Positions 1 through 7,291 of a DNA stretch of 64,000 nucleotides are shown here, piece after piece. The stretch comes from Shewanella sp. ANA-3. Lineage in GTDB: Bacteria; Pseudomonadota; Gammaproteobacteria; Enterobacterales; Shewanellaceae. Where the stretch lies: positions 3,410,001 through 3,474,000 of the forward strand of contig NC_008577.1 in NCBI RefSeq assembly GCF_000203935.1. Reading direction: 5' to 3'. The position numbers were made by a program, and so were the translations under genes. The notes under the pieces were generated by a model that saw nothing but the letters and a program-made list of their open reading frames with translations, searched no databases and was not told the origin of the DNA. Numbering within the stretch: the stretch's first letter is position 1; the number at the start of each line of letters is the position of its first letter.

Positions 1-317
1 TGTTGGATATCACTTGGTTAGATTCAAATAATGAGCCAAATGAACAGCTTATCAGTCTGGCTGAACTGGCTTTTACCGGCTGGATTAAAGAGGCCACCAA
101 TAGCGACTCTGCGCCCTCGGCCAACACGGGCAAAGTGAAACATGCCCATGCTAAAAGGGTGAAGATCAGCAGTCAGCCCCCATGCAAGTATGTGATTGAT
201 GGCGAGATTTGTGAGCCGGAGGAACTCAATATCGATATCCTGCCCGCCTCTTTGAAGGTGTTTGTGCCCTATCAAGCGCAAAATGCTGAACCGCAGTCAG
301 AATCCAAAATAAGCTAA
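1..317 (+). CDS. C-terminal end of a diacylglycerol/lipid kinase-like protein (5' partial)
   Basis: The reading frame is already open at the left edge, so this is the tail of a longer gene; the TTG at position 3 is probably internal. The last 50 residues follow the C-terminal beta-domain pattern of the diacylglycerol kinase (YegS/DagK-like) family: a 'x-x-IDGE-I' turn (here VIDGEICE), then 'LNIDILPASLKVFVP', which matches the family's usual closing 'i.v.P.al.vlvP'. Family members phosphorylate lipid head groups or related substrates at the membrane. The catalytic nucleotide-binding half is outside the window, so the assignment rests on the tail only. It converges with the sigma-54 activator that follows. 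Confidence 0.55.
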   Translation, partial: LDITWLDSNNEPNEQLISLAELAFTGWIKEATNSDSAPSANTGKVKHAHAKRVKISSQPPCKYVIDGEICEPEELNIDILPASLKVFVPYQAQNAEPQSESKIS

Positions 318-402
318 CACTTTTAAAATCAACTCTGAATCAACCTATGAATCAAATCTGAATCAATGCATTAGCTTATTTTCAGGCATTTTATGTAGGT
401 CA

Positions 403-1812
403 CTACTTGGCGACGCTATTGCTAACGGAATCTTCGCTAACGGCATCAACAACAGTTTGAGCATCTGACTCCTGCTCATATTTACTGAGCTTGTTATAGA
501 GGGTTTTAACGCTGATCCCAAGCTGCTCGGCGGTGTCGGTCTTGTTGCCCTGACTTGTTTCAAGCGCTTGGTAAATGGCGATTTTTTCCAGCTCCTCAAG
601 GCGCATACCTTGGGGGATCACGACATTTTCCTCCGCAGCCGCCTCTTTATCCAAACTGGGCGTAAGCTGTAAATGCTCAGGGGTAATCTCATGGTCCGCC
701 AGAATATAAGCGCGCTCGATAGCATGCTTTAACTCGCGCACATTCCCCGGCCAAGCGTGAGCCGCAATCGCCTCTAAACTTGAGGGCGAGAACACTTTGC
801 TCTGTTTTTCCGCCGCATTGCGATAGGCCAGAAAATGCTTCGCAAGTCCGACAATATCTTCCCCACGCTCCCGCAATGGCGGCACTTGAATGGGGAAATG
901 CGCTAAGCGAAAGTACAAATCCTCCCGCAGTTGTCCTTGCTCAATCGCCACTAAAGGATCGCGGTTTGTCGCCGCCACAATACGCACATTGGCCTTGAGC
1001 ACCTTAGGGCTGCCGACGGGACGATATTCATTATTTTCGAGCACTCTTAACAGCTTAACTTGATGCTCTAGGGGCATTTCGGTGACTTCATCGAGGAATA
1101 AGGTGCCGCCTTCGGCCTGCTCAAATACCCCTTGATGATCGCGATTCGCGCCAGTGAAAGAGCCTTTTACATGGCCGAAGAGTTCACTATCAACCAATTC
1201 AGGGCTCAAGGCGCCACAGTTAATCGCAATATAGGGCTTATTCACCCGCGGGCTGGCTAAGTGAATGGTATTGGCGACCAGTTCTTTACCCGCGCCACTC
1301 TCGCCGATAATCAACACATTGCTCTCGGCGGCCGACACCCGGCGGATAGTGCGATACAAGCGGTGCATAGGTAACGAGGAGCCCACCAGCAGACCATATT
1401 GGTCTAATTCGCTGGCAAAGGGGCGAATGCGCGTCGAAGTGTTGGCAACCAAATGCTGGGCAAAATCCGCTAAGGTTTCGCACAGCAACGACATATCGAT
1501 GGGCTTACGGAAATGGTAGCCCGCGTATTTGGATAAGAGTTTATCGAGATGAGGATTCGGTAGGCCATCGGAGAGGAAAATAAACTCCACATCCGCAATG
1601 GCGCTGGACTCGAGTAAGGCTAAGTAATCTTCACGGCTTAGACGGGGCAGCTCAATGATCGCCACATCGATACGATTGGCCTCCAGCTGACTAATCCAAG
1701 ATAAATCATCGGTACTGCGTAGCTTGTTGTAGGTCTGCGCGCCCTCGAGCTGTACTAATGCCTGCTCGGTCTCGAAGTCCTGTAGATGATAGAAAAGCGT
1801 TGGTCGGATCAT
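403..1812 (-). CDS. Sigma-54-dependent transcriptional activator with degenerate receiver domain
   Basis: A 469-residue bacterial enhancer-binding protein that would hydrolyse ATP to open promoters bound by sigma-54 RNA polymerase. Domains in order: a receiver-like N-terminus (1-125), the AAA+ core (about 140-375) and a Fis-type helix-turn-helix (408-447). In the core, the Walker A is GESGAGKE (170-177), the sigma-54 contact loop is GSFTGA (217-222, Ser in place of the usual Ala) and the Walker B is GGTLFLDE (235-242). The receiver keeps a late Lys-Pro (103-104), but the beta-3 phospho-acceptor position carries Glu54 in 'DVAIIELP' instead of Asp. The protein is therefore probably not controlled by phosphorylation there, as in VpsR-like regulators. 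A -24/-12 promoter 950 bp away, upstream of the BON gene, is a candidate target. Specific target genes are inferred only. Confidence 0.9.
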   Translation of the reverse strand: MIRPTLFYHLQDFETEQALVQLEGAQTYNKLRSTDDLSWISQLEANRIDVAIIELPRLSREDYLALLESSAIADVEFIFLSDGLPNPHLDKLLSKYAGYHFRKPIDMSLLCETLADFAQHLVANTSTRIRPFASELDQYGLLVGSSLPMHRLYRTIRRVSAAESNVLIIGESGAGKELVANTIHLASPRVNKPYIAINCGALSPELVDSELFGHVKGSFTGANRDHQGVFEQAEGGTLFLDEVTEMPLEHQVKLLRVLENNEYRPVGSPKVLKANVRIVAATNRDPLVAIEQGQLREDLYFRLAHFPIQVPPLRERGEDIVGLAKHFLAYRNAAEKQSKVFSPSSLEAIAAHAWPGNVRELKHAIERAYILADHEITPEHLQLTPSLDKEAAAEENVVIPQGMRLEELEKIAIYQALETSQGNKTDTAEQLGISVKTLYNKLSKYEQESDAQTVVDAVSEDSVSNSVAK

Positions 1813-2065
1813 CTTGTGCCACTCCCTGTGAATGAAGCACCACTGTATGCCAGCCGTGAAATTTTAACAATCTCAACGGTAAGAGTTGCCGATAATAAGC
1901 GAGGCACTGGCGACAATGGATAAATATCATCATTTAAATCAAGCCATTAACTTATCATTAAAAAGTGAACGAAATATGCATAGAAGCTGAATGAAACTGA
2001 AATTTCCATAAAATGTTGGGCAATCCGTGTCGGCGGAGCAGCCCAAACTACCACAGGAGGTCGTT

Positions 2066-2542
2066 ATGACGTCTAATGTTGCGCAACATCAGACCGAGTT
2101 GAGCGCCGATATTAAGCTGGTTAATGAGTTAATCGAGCTGACCCAAACCGGCGTGGACTTTTATACTCGGGCCAATACCACTGTCGATGACTACAGCCTA
2201 AAACGCATTTTTATTGCCCAAATCAAGACGTATCAAGGGATGCTGGCGCGATTTAGGCAACTGCTCGCCCAAACATTACAACAAATGGGCTCGCACATTG
2301 GCGCGCACTCAGTGCCGCCGTCGCAGACTCGGCCCTATGCCGATGTCGATGCTTTACTTATTAAACAACAACTCGCCGATGCCCTCGCCGTGCTCTGCGA
2401 GCTTGAGCGTCAGCGCCTTAATCACCTCAAACAGTTAATTAAAAAGGCCAATCACCCAAGGTTAATCAGCCAATTGGCCGAGGATATTGCCTGGCTACAA
2501 ATCCATTTGGATACCCTACACCTGCGTAGCCAAGCCCTGTAA
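2066..2542 (+). CDS. DUF2383-like four-helix (ferritin-like fold) protein
   Basis: A 158-residue, almost all-helical protein with no signal peptide and no membrane segment. An N-terminal run 'LVNELIELTQTGVDFYTRAN' and the following 'LKRIFIAQIKTYQGMLARF' resemble the PA2169/DUF2383 family of ferritin-like helical bundles, whose biochemical role is unknown. The start is placed at ATG 2066, because a strong CAGGAGG lies 6 bases upstream; an in-frame upstream start at 2027 has no such site. It is divergent from the sigma-54 activator and 270 bp upstream of the BON gene, and ends at a good terminator. In related bacteria such proteins often accompany stress or envelope genes. Family assignment is moderate and function unknown. 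Confidence 0.7.
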   Translation: MTSNVAQHQTELSADIKLVNELIELTQTGVDFYTRANTTVDDYSLKRIFIAQIKTYQGMLARFRQLLAQTLQQMGSHIGAHSVPPSQTRPYADVDALLIKQQLADALAVLCELERQRLNHLKQLIKKANHPRLISQLAEDIAWLQIHLDTLHLRSQAL

Positions 2543-2561
2543 GACAGCAATGCCATCCAAT

Positions 2562-2587
2562 AACGCGGCCAACTTAGCCGCGTTTTT
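2562..2587 (+). terminator. Rho-independent terminator after the DUF2383-like gene
   Basis: AACGCGGC pairs with GCCGCGTT across a 7-base loop and runs into TTTTTG, 20 bases after the stop codon. Confidence 0.8.
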
Positions 2588-2761
2588 GTTGCCTGCGATC
2601 TATCGATTCTTAACGCCTATCCCACTTAAGCCAAAAAGCTTAATCACCCTCGGTAATATTTACATTTTGTCGGTAAAAAGCGCCGATTTGGCGATTAAGC
2701 CAAACACCTAAAATTAGTCACCACCCAATTAATCATATTTAAAATCAGTAGGATAAAAACA

Positions 2762-2780
2762 TTGGCACGATTCACGCTTT
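2762..2780 (+). promoter_or_regulatory. Putative sigma-54 (-24/-12) promoter of the BON-domain gene
   Basis: TTGGCACGATTCACGCTTT carries the invariant GG and GC separated by exactly 10 bases, and the -24 half TTGGCACG matches consensus perfectly. The -12 half (ACGCT) is weaker than TTGCW. It sits 34 bases before the BON start codon, which suits a transcript start near 2789. A sigma-54 activator is encoded nearby. Confidence 0.6.
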
Positions 2781-2813
2781 AGTTCCTTCGAGATAACAAC
2801 GGAGGATATCATT

Positions 2814-3362
2814 ATGAAAAACACGACAACTTTAGCTTTAACCACCTTACTTGTCGGTTCTATCAGTTTAAATGTGGCCGCCGCACAGGATTGGAAAGAC
2901 GATGCCAAAGATGCTTGGCTAGATGGCAAGGCCGAAACGACTTTGTTGCTCAATACTAACCTCAACTCCTTTGACATTATGACCGACGTGAAAAACGGCC
3001 ATGTCACCTTAACCGGTCAAGTGGAGAGCAGTGTCGATAAGGCGCTCGCCGCTGAGCTCATCAAAAGCTTAGATGGCGTAAAAGGGGTCGATAACAAGTT
3101 AACCGTGATGAAAGAAGACGAAGGCACCAATGAGGTGGTGAAGACCTTAACCGACTCTAAGGTCGCAACGGTCGTAAAAACCCGTCTGTTGTTCTCGACC
3201 GACGTATCGGGCACCCAAATTAATGTCGATGTTGCCGATGGCGTAGTGACCTTACAGGGTGAAGTGGCTAGCGACGCCGAGCGTCAATTAGCCCTGACCA
3301 TTGCTAAAAATACCGATGATGTGAAAAAGGTCGTCGATAAAATCAAAGTCAAAACCTCATAA
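2814..3362 (+). CDS. Periplasmic BON-domain protein (OsmY-like)
   Basis: A 182-residue exported protein. The N-terminus MKNTTTLALTTLLVGSISLN followed by VAAAQD is a clear signal peptide with an AxA-type cleavage site. Two BON domains follow (about 40-105 and 113-182), each with the family core: 'DVKNGHVTLTGQVES...A' in the first and 'DVADGVVTLQGEVAS...A' in the second. BON domains bind phospholipid surfaces, and OsmY-type proteins act in the periplasm under osmotic or envelope stress. A GGAGG site precedes the ATG. The upstream -24/-12 promoter suggests sigma-54 control, which would be unusual for an OsmY homologue (sigma-S in E. coli). It is followed by five 15-bp repeats and a terminator. 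Confidence 0.88.
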   Translation: MKNTTTLALTTLLVGSISLNVAAAQDWKDDAKDAWLDGKAETTLLLNTNLNSFDIMTDVKNGHVTLTGQVESSVDKALAAELIKSLDGVKGVDNKLTVMKEDEGTNEVVKTLTDSKVATVVKTRLLFSTDVSGTQINVDVADGVVTLQGEVASDAERQLALTIAKNTDDVKKVVDKIKVKTS

Positions 3363-3373
3363 TGGTCCCGACC

Positions 3374-3448
3374 ATTCAGCCCTTGCTAATTCAGCCCTTG
3401 CTAATTCAGCTCTTGATAACTCAGCTGTTGGTAACTCAGCTGTTGGTA
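3374..3448 (+). repeat. Five tandem copies of a 15-bp unit
   Basis: Units are ATTCAGCCCTTGCTA twice, ATTCAGCTCTTGATA, then ACTCAGCTGTTGGTA twice, end to end. The array lies between the BON stop codon and its terminator. The 15-base period keeps a frame (Ile-Gln-Pro-Leu-Leu), but nothing suggests that frame is translated. The gradient from left to right (pairs of identical units) points to recent slippage or unequal duplication. Confidence 0.9.
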
Positions 3449-3470
3449 TTAGTCACTCGGGCAAAAACCA

Positions 3471-3500
3471 CAAAACCAGCTTCGGCTGGTTTTGTTTTAT
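3471..3500 (+). terminator. Terminator of the BON gene
   Basis: CAAAACCAGC, a TTCG tetraloop, then GCTGGTTTTG and a T-rich tail. It can also work in reverse for the convergent DUF3224 gene. Confidence 0.85.
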
Positions 3501-3526
3501 TGGAGCAATGTTATGTTCATCGTGCC

Positions 3527-3937
3527 TTAGGCTTCCTGTTCGAGGCAGAAGCTAAATTCATAAAAATGTTGGCCATTTTCGATGCTTATCGCCATAGTGC
3601 CATATAACCCAACCAGTTCACCCGCGCCAGAATGGGGGACAACCTCAAGGTGTAAACGGTTTTGCCCATCGGTCATAATGCCGAAATGTTGCAGCACAAA
3701 ACTGCCCTGCCTGCCGCACAGTTTCCCCACGACTTGCTCTATCGCCACGTAACCTGCCGAGCCTTTTACCGCCGTCATGGCACTGAGCATTTCGCCTTGG
3801 CTGCGGGCTTCAAGCTCACCATAAAAGCTTTTATCTAAGGTCATTCTGCCCAAGTTCACCCCGCCTACACCTGTGGCATAGGCACTCTCGGGATTGAGTT
3901 TAACATCAAATTTGCCCGTGACTTTGGTCATTTCCAT
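3527..3937 (-). CDS. DUF3224 domain-containing protein
   Basis: A 136-residue cytoplasmic protein with no signal peptide. It starts at ATG 3937, with AAGGAG 5 bases upstream. The recognisable pattern is 'GKFDVKLNPE' at the start, 'GRMTLDKSFYGELEA.SQGEM' (about 29-50) and 'GSAGYVAIEQVVG.L.GR.GSF.LQH.G' (58-86). These match the DUF3224 family of small beta-barrel proteins (allene-oxide-cyclase-like fold) of unknown function. Length is typical for the family. It is flanked by terminators on both sides and so is probably a single-gene unit. Confidence 0.8.
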   Translation of the reverse strand: MEMTKVTGKFDVKLNPESAYATGVGGVNLGRMTLDKSFYGELEARSQGEMLSAMTAVKGSAGYVAIEQVVGKLCGRQGSFVLQHFGIMTDGQNRLHLEVVPHSGAGELVGLYGTMAISIENGQHFYEFSFCLEQEA

Positions 3938-4007
3938 GACTCGCTCCTTGTTTTAATTTTATGCTTTATGCCAAAACCTTAGCTTTCCCAGCCGCTAGGT
4001 GAAATAA

Positions 4008-4030
4008 ATACCTCAGCCGTAGCTGAGGTA
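4008..4030 (-). terminator. Terminator downstream of the 4062-4871 gene
   Basis: ACCTCAGC and GCTGAGGT pair across a 4-base loop, followed on the minus strand by ATTTATTT. The T run is interrupted, so strength is uncertain. Confidence 0.6.
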
Positions 4031-4061
4031 AAATTAACTTAGCATAAGCCCAGATATAAAC

Positions 4062-4871
4062 CTAATGCAGTGCTTTGATTTCCGATTCACTCACACCGAC
4101 TTCAAGGGTTTTCGCCACGTTAGGCTCCTCTGTCATAGGTTGGCCCGCCGCCCTGTCACGGTAGGTAATGGCGACTTTATATGGCGCCTCAAAGGGATAC
4201 ACGGGCTCGATATTATCAACTTCGATACGATCGCCAATAAACACACTGCCTAAGTGCACTAATCGATTTTGAGCATAATCTAAGCTAAACAAGCCAAGGT
4301 ACCAAAATACCCCCGAACCTTGATTCGTGACGATATAAGGCGCCACAAAGGGCATGGTTTGCTGCTTAGGATCGTCCTGCAATGGCGCATCACTTTGGGT
4401 ATCGGGCTCTAATGCGGGGTCAAAATTAAGCGGCGTGATCCGCATATAATCCAGCAATACCCGACCCTTTTCTTCACCTTGTTGATAATCCCCCAGCGCA
4501 AATTCCGTTTGCTTGATTTTAATAAAGTGCGTCAATACCACTGGCAGTTGGCTATCGGGCAGCTTCACTTCAAAGGGATTGGCCGTATTCAAACTAAAGA
4601 GTTTCAGCATCACCTCGGAGGCATTCGCCACCGGTTTGACCTCACTAGGCACGACAGATTCGATGGCATCTTCACTGGAAGATAATGCCGCCTCTTTGGC
4701 TTTTGCCTTTGCATCGGCCTGCGCCATGGCCTCATCGTATTGCAGTACTTGACCATCTTCCATGACCATGTAGATATCATCATTGGTCATGTTAAAACGA
4801 TAAATGCCCGCGGCAAGAATACTGAGCACAAGGACAGTCGCCGCTATCGTTAATTTAACAAACATACTCAT
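4062..4871 (-). CDS. Uncharacterised membrane-anchored protein
   Basis: A 269-residue protein if started at ATG 4871, where GGGGGAGA lies 4 bases upstream; an extension to 4967 is open but lacks such support. The N-terminus MSMFVKLTIAATVLVLSILA is a single membrane segment or uncleaved signal. A charged Ala/Lys/Glu-rich stretch follows (AQADAKAKAKEAA), then a soluble domain of about 200 residues with no motif I recognise. The topology implies that the bulk faces the periplasm. No function is assigned. It looks like a lineage-specific gene, since I cannot place it in a named family. Confidence 0.65.
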   Translation of the reverse strand: MSMFVKLTIAATVLVLSILAAGIYRFNMTNDDIYMVMEDGQVLQYDEAMAQADAKAKAKEAALSSSEDAIESVVPSEVKPVANASEVMLKLFSLNTANPFEVKLPDSQLPVVLTHFIKIKQTEFALGDYQQGEEKGRVLLDYMRITPLNFDPALEPDTQSDAPLQDDPKQQTMPFVAPYIVTNQGSGVFWYLGLFSLDYAQNRLVHLGSVFIGDRIEVDNIEPVYPFEAPYKVAITYRDRAAGQPMTEEPNVAKTLEVGVSESEIKALH

Positions 4872-5126
4872 TATCTCCCCCAATATCCTAGTCGCGGTAT
4901 ATTTCACTCTTATGATAAAATCCGCCTTGCTGATAGCATCAAAAAATCCCCCTTCCGACAAGGTCAAAACCGCTTATTTTTGCTTTTAGTCAGCCTAAGT
5001 TCAGCAAGTGGACACATGCTGATATATATGATTTAGACTTTTCATTCCCGTTCCCAATCAGGCTATAATTCTTTCCGCTAAATACATAGCCCACATATAA
5101 CCGTACCTTTAAGGATCTGATTGCCT

Positions 5127-5369
5127 ATGACCAATGCATCGACTAGCCCTTTTGCGGTGTTAAACCAAAGCACTGCAAACTCGTTTAATGAACAGAAAAA
5201 CCTGATTAAACGGGTCTTTAAAGGCAAGCCAGTGCAATGTCCAAGCTGCAATCAAACCCTCAAAGTCATCTTGCCGGAGACGGCTAAAGCCGATCAAGCC
5301 GCAGGCATTTTCTGCCCTAAGGGCTGTACCGATATAGAGCTGGATATAGAAGCTGTAGCGGGTATCTAA
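5127..5369 (+). CDS. Small zinc-ribbon-like hypothetical protein
   Basis: An 80-residue soluble protein. It contains 'VQCPSCNQTLKV' and, 22 residues later, 'GIFCPKGCTDIEL', so four cysteines are arranged CxxC...CxxxC like a treble-clef or zinc-ribbon knuckle. The ATG at 5127 is preferred to the TTG at 5121 because AAGGA (5111-5115) lies 11 bases upstream; the TTG would leave only 5. It converges with the YgjV-like gene, the two ORFs overlapping by 4 bases at their 3' ends. Metal binding is inferred from spacing only; the role is unknown. Confidence 0.65.
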   Translation: MTNASTSPFAVLNQSTANSFNEQKNLIKRVFKGKPVQCPSCNQTLKVILPETAKADQAAGIFCPKGCTDIELDIEAVAGI

Positions 5370-5866
5370 CGTAATTGTCCGTGTAAATAATGGCGGTAAT
5401 ATCCCACCAGATTACTGCCAATAAACAGCAGCTCCATCAATACCGCCACGGGCGAGCCAACTAAGATATTGTGGCACAACCAAAAACTGGTGCCGACTAT
5501 CATCAATAAGCGCAGATTTTTATCCGCCTGACAAAAGGCGGCGCGGGTTTGAAACAGCGTTCCAATACAACTTATCACGCTCACAAGCCCGCTGTAGGTC
5601 AAGCCGCTCATCAGCACCGCCGCTCCGCTAAAACCCCACATGGCCTTTTTAGACGTAGTAAAAATGCTGGTGAGGTAACGCACGGTGGCAATCCCCATCA
5701 GGCCCGCGGCAGTCCATTGTGCTAATAAGCAAAAATGGATGGAGATTAGGATGCCCGAGACGAATAAGCAGGCGACGATGCGCTCACGCGCCTTAAATTG
5801 AAACGACATCAAATCGAAAACGATGGCAATCGCCACCAATAGTTGCGACAGGGTAAAAGCACTCAA
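5366..5866 (-). CDS. YgjV-like inner membrane protein
   Basis: A 166-residue, very hydrophobic protein with about five to six membrane helices. Residues such as 'FDLMSFQFKARERIVACLF' and 'FLVSCIGTLFQTR'-like segments match the small YgjV family of inner membrane proteins, which has no established biochemical role. The start is the TTG at 5866: AAAGGAG lies 6 bases upstream and no in-frame ATG lies near, so this is a genuine TTG start. A palindrome GCTTAT-AAA-ATAAGC (5894-5908) sits just upstream and could be an operator. Confidence 0.75.
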   Translation of the reverse strand: MSAFTLSQLLVAIAIVFDLMSFQFKARERIVACLFVSGILISIHFCLLAQWTAAGLMGIATVRYLTSIFTTSKKAMWGFSGAAVLMSGLTYSGLVSVISCIGTLFQTRAAFCQADKNLRLLMIVGTSFWLCHNILVGSPVAVLMELLFIGSNLVGYYRHYLHGQLR

Positions 5867-5998
5867 GATAGGCTCCTTTAAATATCAATATCAGCTTATA
5901 AAATAAGCCGATACATCAGCTGCGACTCAAACTTAGCGCCGAGGAGCATGCAGGGGATGACCTAAAAGTGCATTAACTTAAGTTAACTGACTGGATGT

Positions 5999-6607
5999 TT
6001 ATAGTGAATCTTGCAAACGTCTACGGATCCGCGACAGGCTAATCGCAGTAATGCCAATATAATTAGCCAGTTGGGCATGGGTTAAACGCTCAACCCAGAG
6101 GGGAAAGTATTGGAGTAAATGTAAGTAACGTTGCTCAGGTGTATTGAGCAGCAAAAAGGCTTCTTTTTGTTCTTTATACAATAATTGCTGTTTGAGTAGC
6201 GCAAGTTGTACTCGCTGCATCGTTGGCTCGTTTAATACGGCAAGTGGCATTTGCACTAGCCGACAAGCAGTGACAGTTTCTAACTGATAGGGCGCAATAT
6301 CCTGCTTTAACCAACTGCTATATAAGAAACAAAGCTCACCTTCGAAGTAAAACTCCTTGCAGCGCTCACTGCCCTCTTGGGTATAGTGGCAAGCGCGCAC
6401 TATGCCATCCACCACAAAATAGGCAAAGGGCTGACGCTCGCCTTGGGGTAACAAGCACTCGCCGGGCTGATATGAAAGCGCCCTTGCTTGTGTGAGTAGC
6501 GGAGCTAAACGCTCGGGCTCGGCCCCTAAAGCAAGTAAATATTGCCAAAGGGGTTGGATTGCCTGCTCAGTTTCCGCCTGATGAGTCGATGCAGAGTGCA
6601 CAGTCAT
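5999..6607 (-). CDS. Crp/Fnr-family transcriptional regulator
   Basis: About 202 residues from ATG 6607. It has an N-terminal cyclic-nucleotide-binding-like beta roll ('GECLLPQGERQPFAYFVVDGIVRA', split here by two turns) and a short C-terminal helix-turn-helix 'LANYIGITAISLSRIRRRL'. No cysteine cluster for an Fe-S centre is visible in the N-terminus, so it is not an FNR-type oxygen sensor. The cAMP-contact Arg/Ser signature is also not obvious, so the ligand is unknown. The start codon lies 4 bases after the stop of the hydrolase gene, implying one operon with it. It may regulate that operon. Confidence 0.85.
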   Translation of the reverse strand: MTVHSASTHQAETEQAIQPLWQYLLALGAEPERLAPLLTQARALSYQPGECLLPQGERQPFAYFVVDGIVRACHYTQEGSERCKEFYFEGELCFLYSSWLKQDIAPYQLETVTACRLVQMPLAVLNEPTMQRVQLALLKQQLLYKEQKEAFLLLNTPEQRYLHLLQYFPLWVERLTHAQLANYIGITAISLSRIRRRLQDSL

Positions 6608-6611
6608 TTCA

Positions 6612-7238
6612 TTACCGGCTTTGCCATTCACATTCGACCAAGGGCGTTTGGTGTGGCGCATCCTTAAGGCCTAAGGCCACCTTAAATACGCGATTCGGTG
6701 GAATGATGCCGACGCCTTTTGGGGTGCCCGTCATCACAATATCGCCGTCTTCTAAGGTAGTAAAGCGTTGTAATTCTTCTAGAATCGTCTGCGGATTATA
6801 GATCATTAACTCAATATGACCCGCTTGGGTTAACGCCCCGTCTATCGTTAAGCTGAATTCAAATGCCGCGCTGGCATCATCAATAGCGACAAAGGGACTA
6901 AATAGCGCCGCGCCATCGAAGGCCTTGGCCTTTTCCCAGGGTAATCCCTTGGTTTTCAGTTTACTTTGCAGCTCTCGCTTCGTGAGATCCAGCCCAACCC
7001 CAACATGGCTAAAACGTCCCTGCTGATAGATAAAACACAGCTCAGTTTCATAGTGCAGCGTCTCACCTAAATGCTCAGCATGCAGCACAGTGCTAATAGC
7101 CGAGTTTGGCTTGAAAAACACCACCATGTCTTCGGGAATGTCATTACCCAGCTCGTGGATATGGTCGACATAATTTCGCCCAATACACAGAATCTTACTC
7201 GGGCAAATCTGTTTATCACCGACGTTAACAGTCTTCAT
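6612..7238 (-). CDS. Fumarylacetoacetate hydrolase family protein
   Basis: A 208-residue FAH-superfamily enzyme: short form, close in size to YcgM/FAHD1, which act as acylpyruvate hydrolases or oxaloacetate decarboxylases. Core motifs seen: 'KILCIGRNYVDHIHELG' near the N-terminus, 'FFKPNSAI', 'HYETELCF' (metal-binding Glu pair) and 'MTGTPKGVG' with the conserved GTP.GVG loop. ATG 7238 is chosen because GAGGAG lies a few bases upstream; the ORF extends slightly further. It is the middle gene of a three-gene set with an M14 hydrolase and a Crp-type regulator. The substrate cannot be told from sequence. Confidence 0.88.
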   Translation of the reverse strand: MKTVNVGDKQICPSKILCIGRNYVDHIHELGNDIPEDMVVFFKPNSAISTVLHAEHLGETLHYETELCFIYQQGRFSHVGVGLDLTKRELQSKLKTKGLPWEKAKAFDGAALFSPFVAIDDASAAFEFSLTIDGALTQAGHIELMIYNPQTILEELQRFTTLEDGDIVMTGTPKGVGIIPPNRVFKVALGLKDAPHQTPLVECEWQSR

Positions 7239-7291
7239 TTGACTCCTCATTACGCTACGCTATTGGCAGTAAAGCTAAGGCACAGTAAATA

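Noticed and set aside
3362..3607. 81-codon ORF made largely of Gln-Leu-Leu repeats after the BON gene
   Set aside because: It is the tandem 15-bp repeat read in frame, runs through a terminator and has no ribosome binding site.
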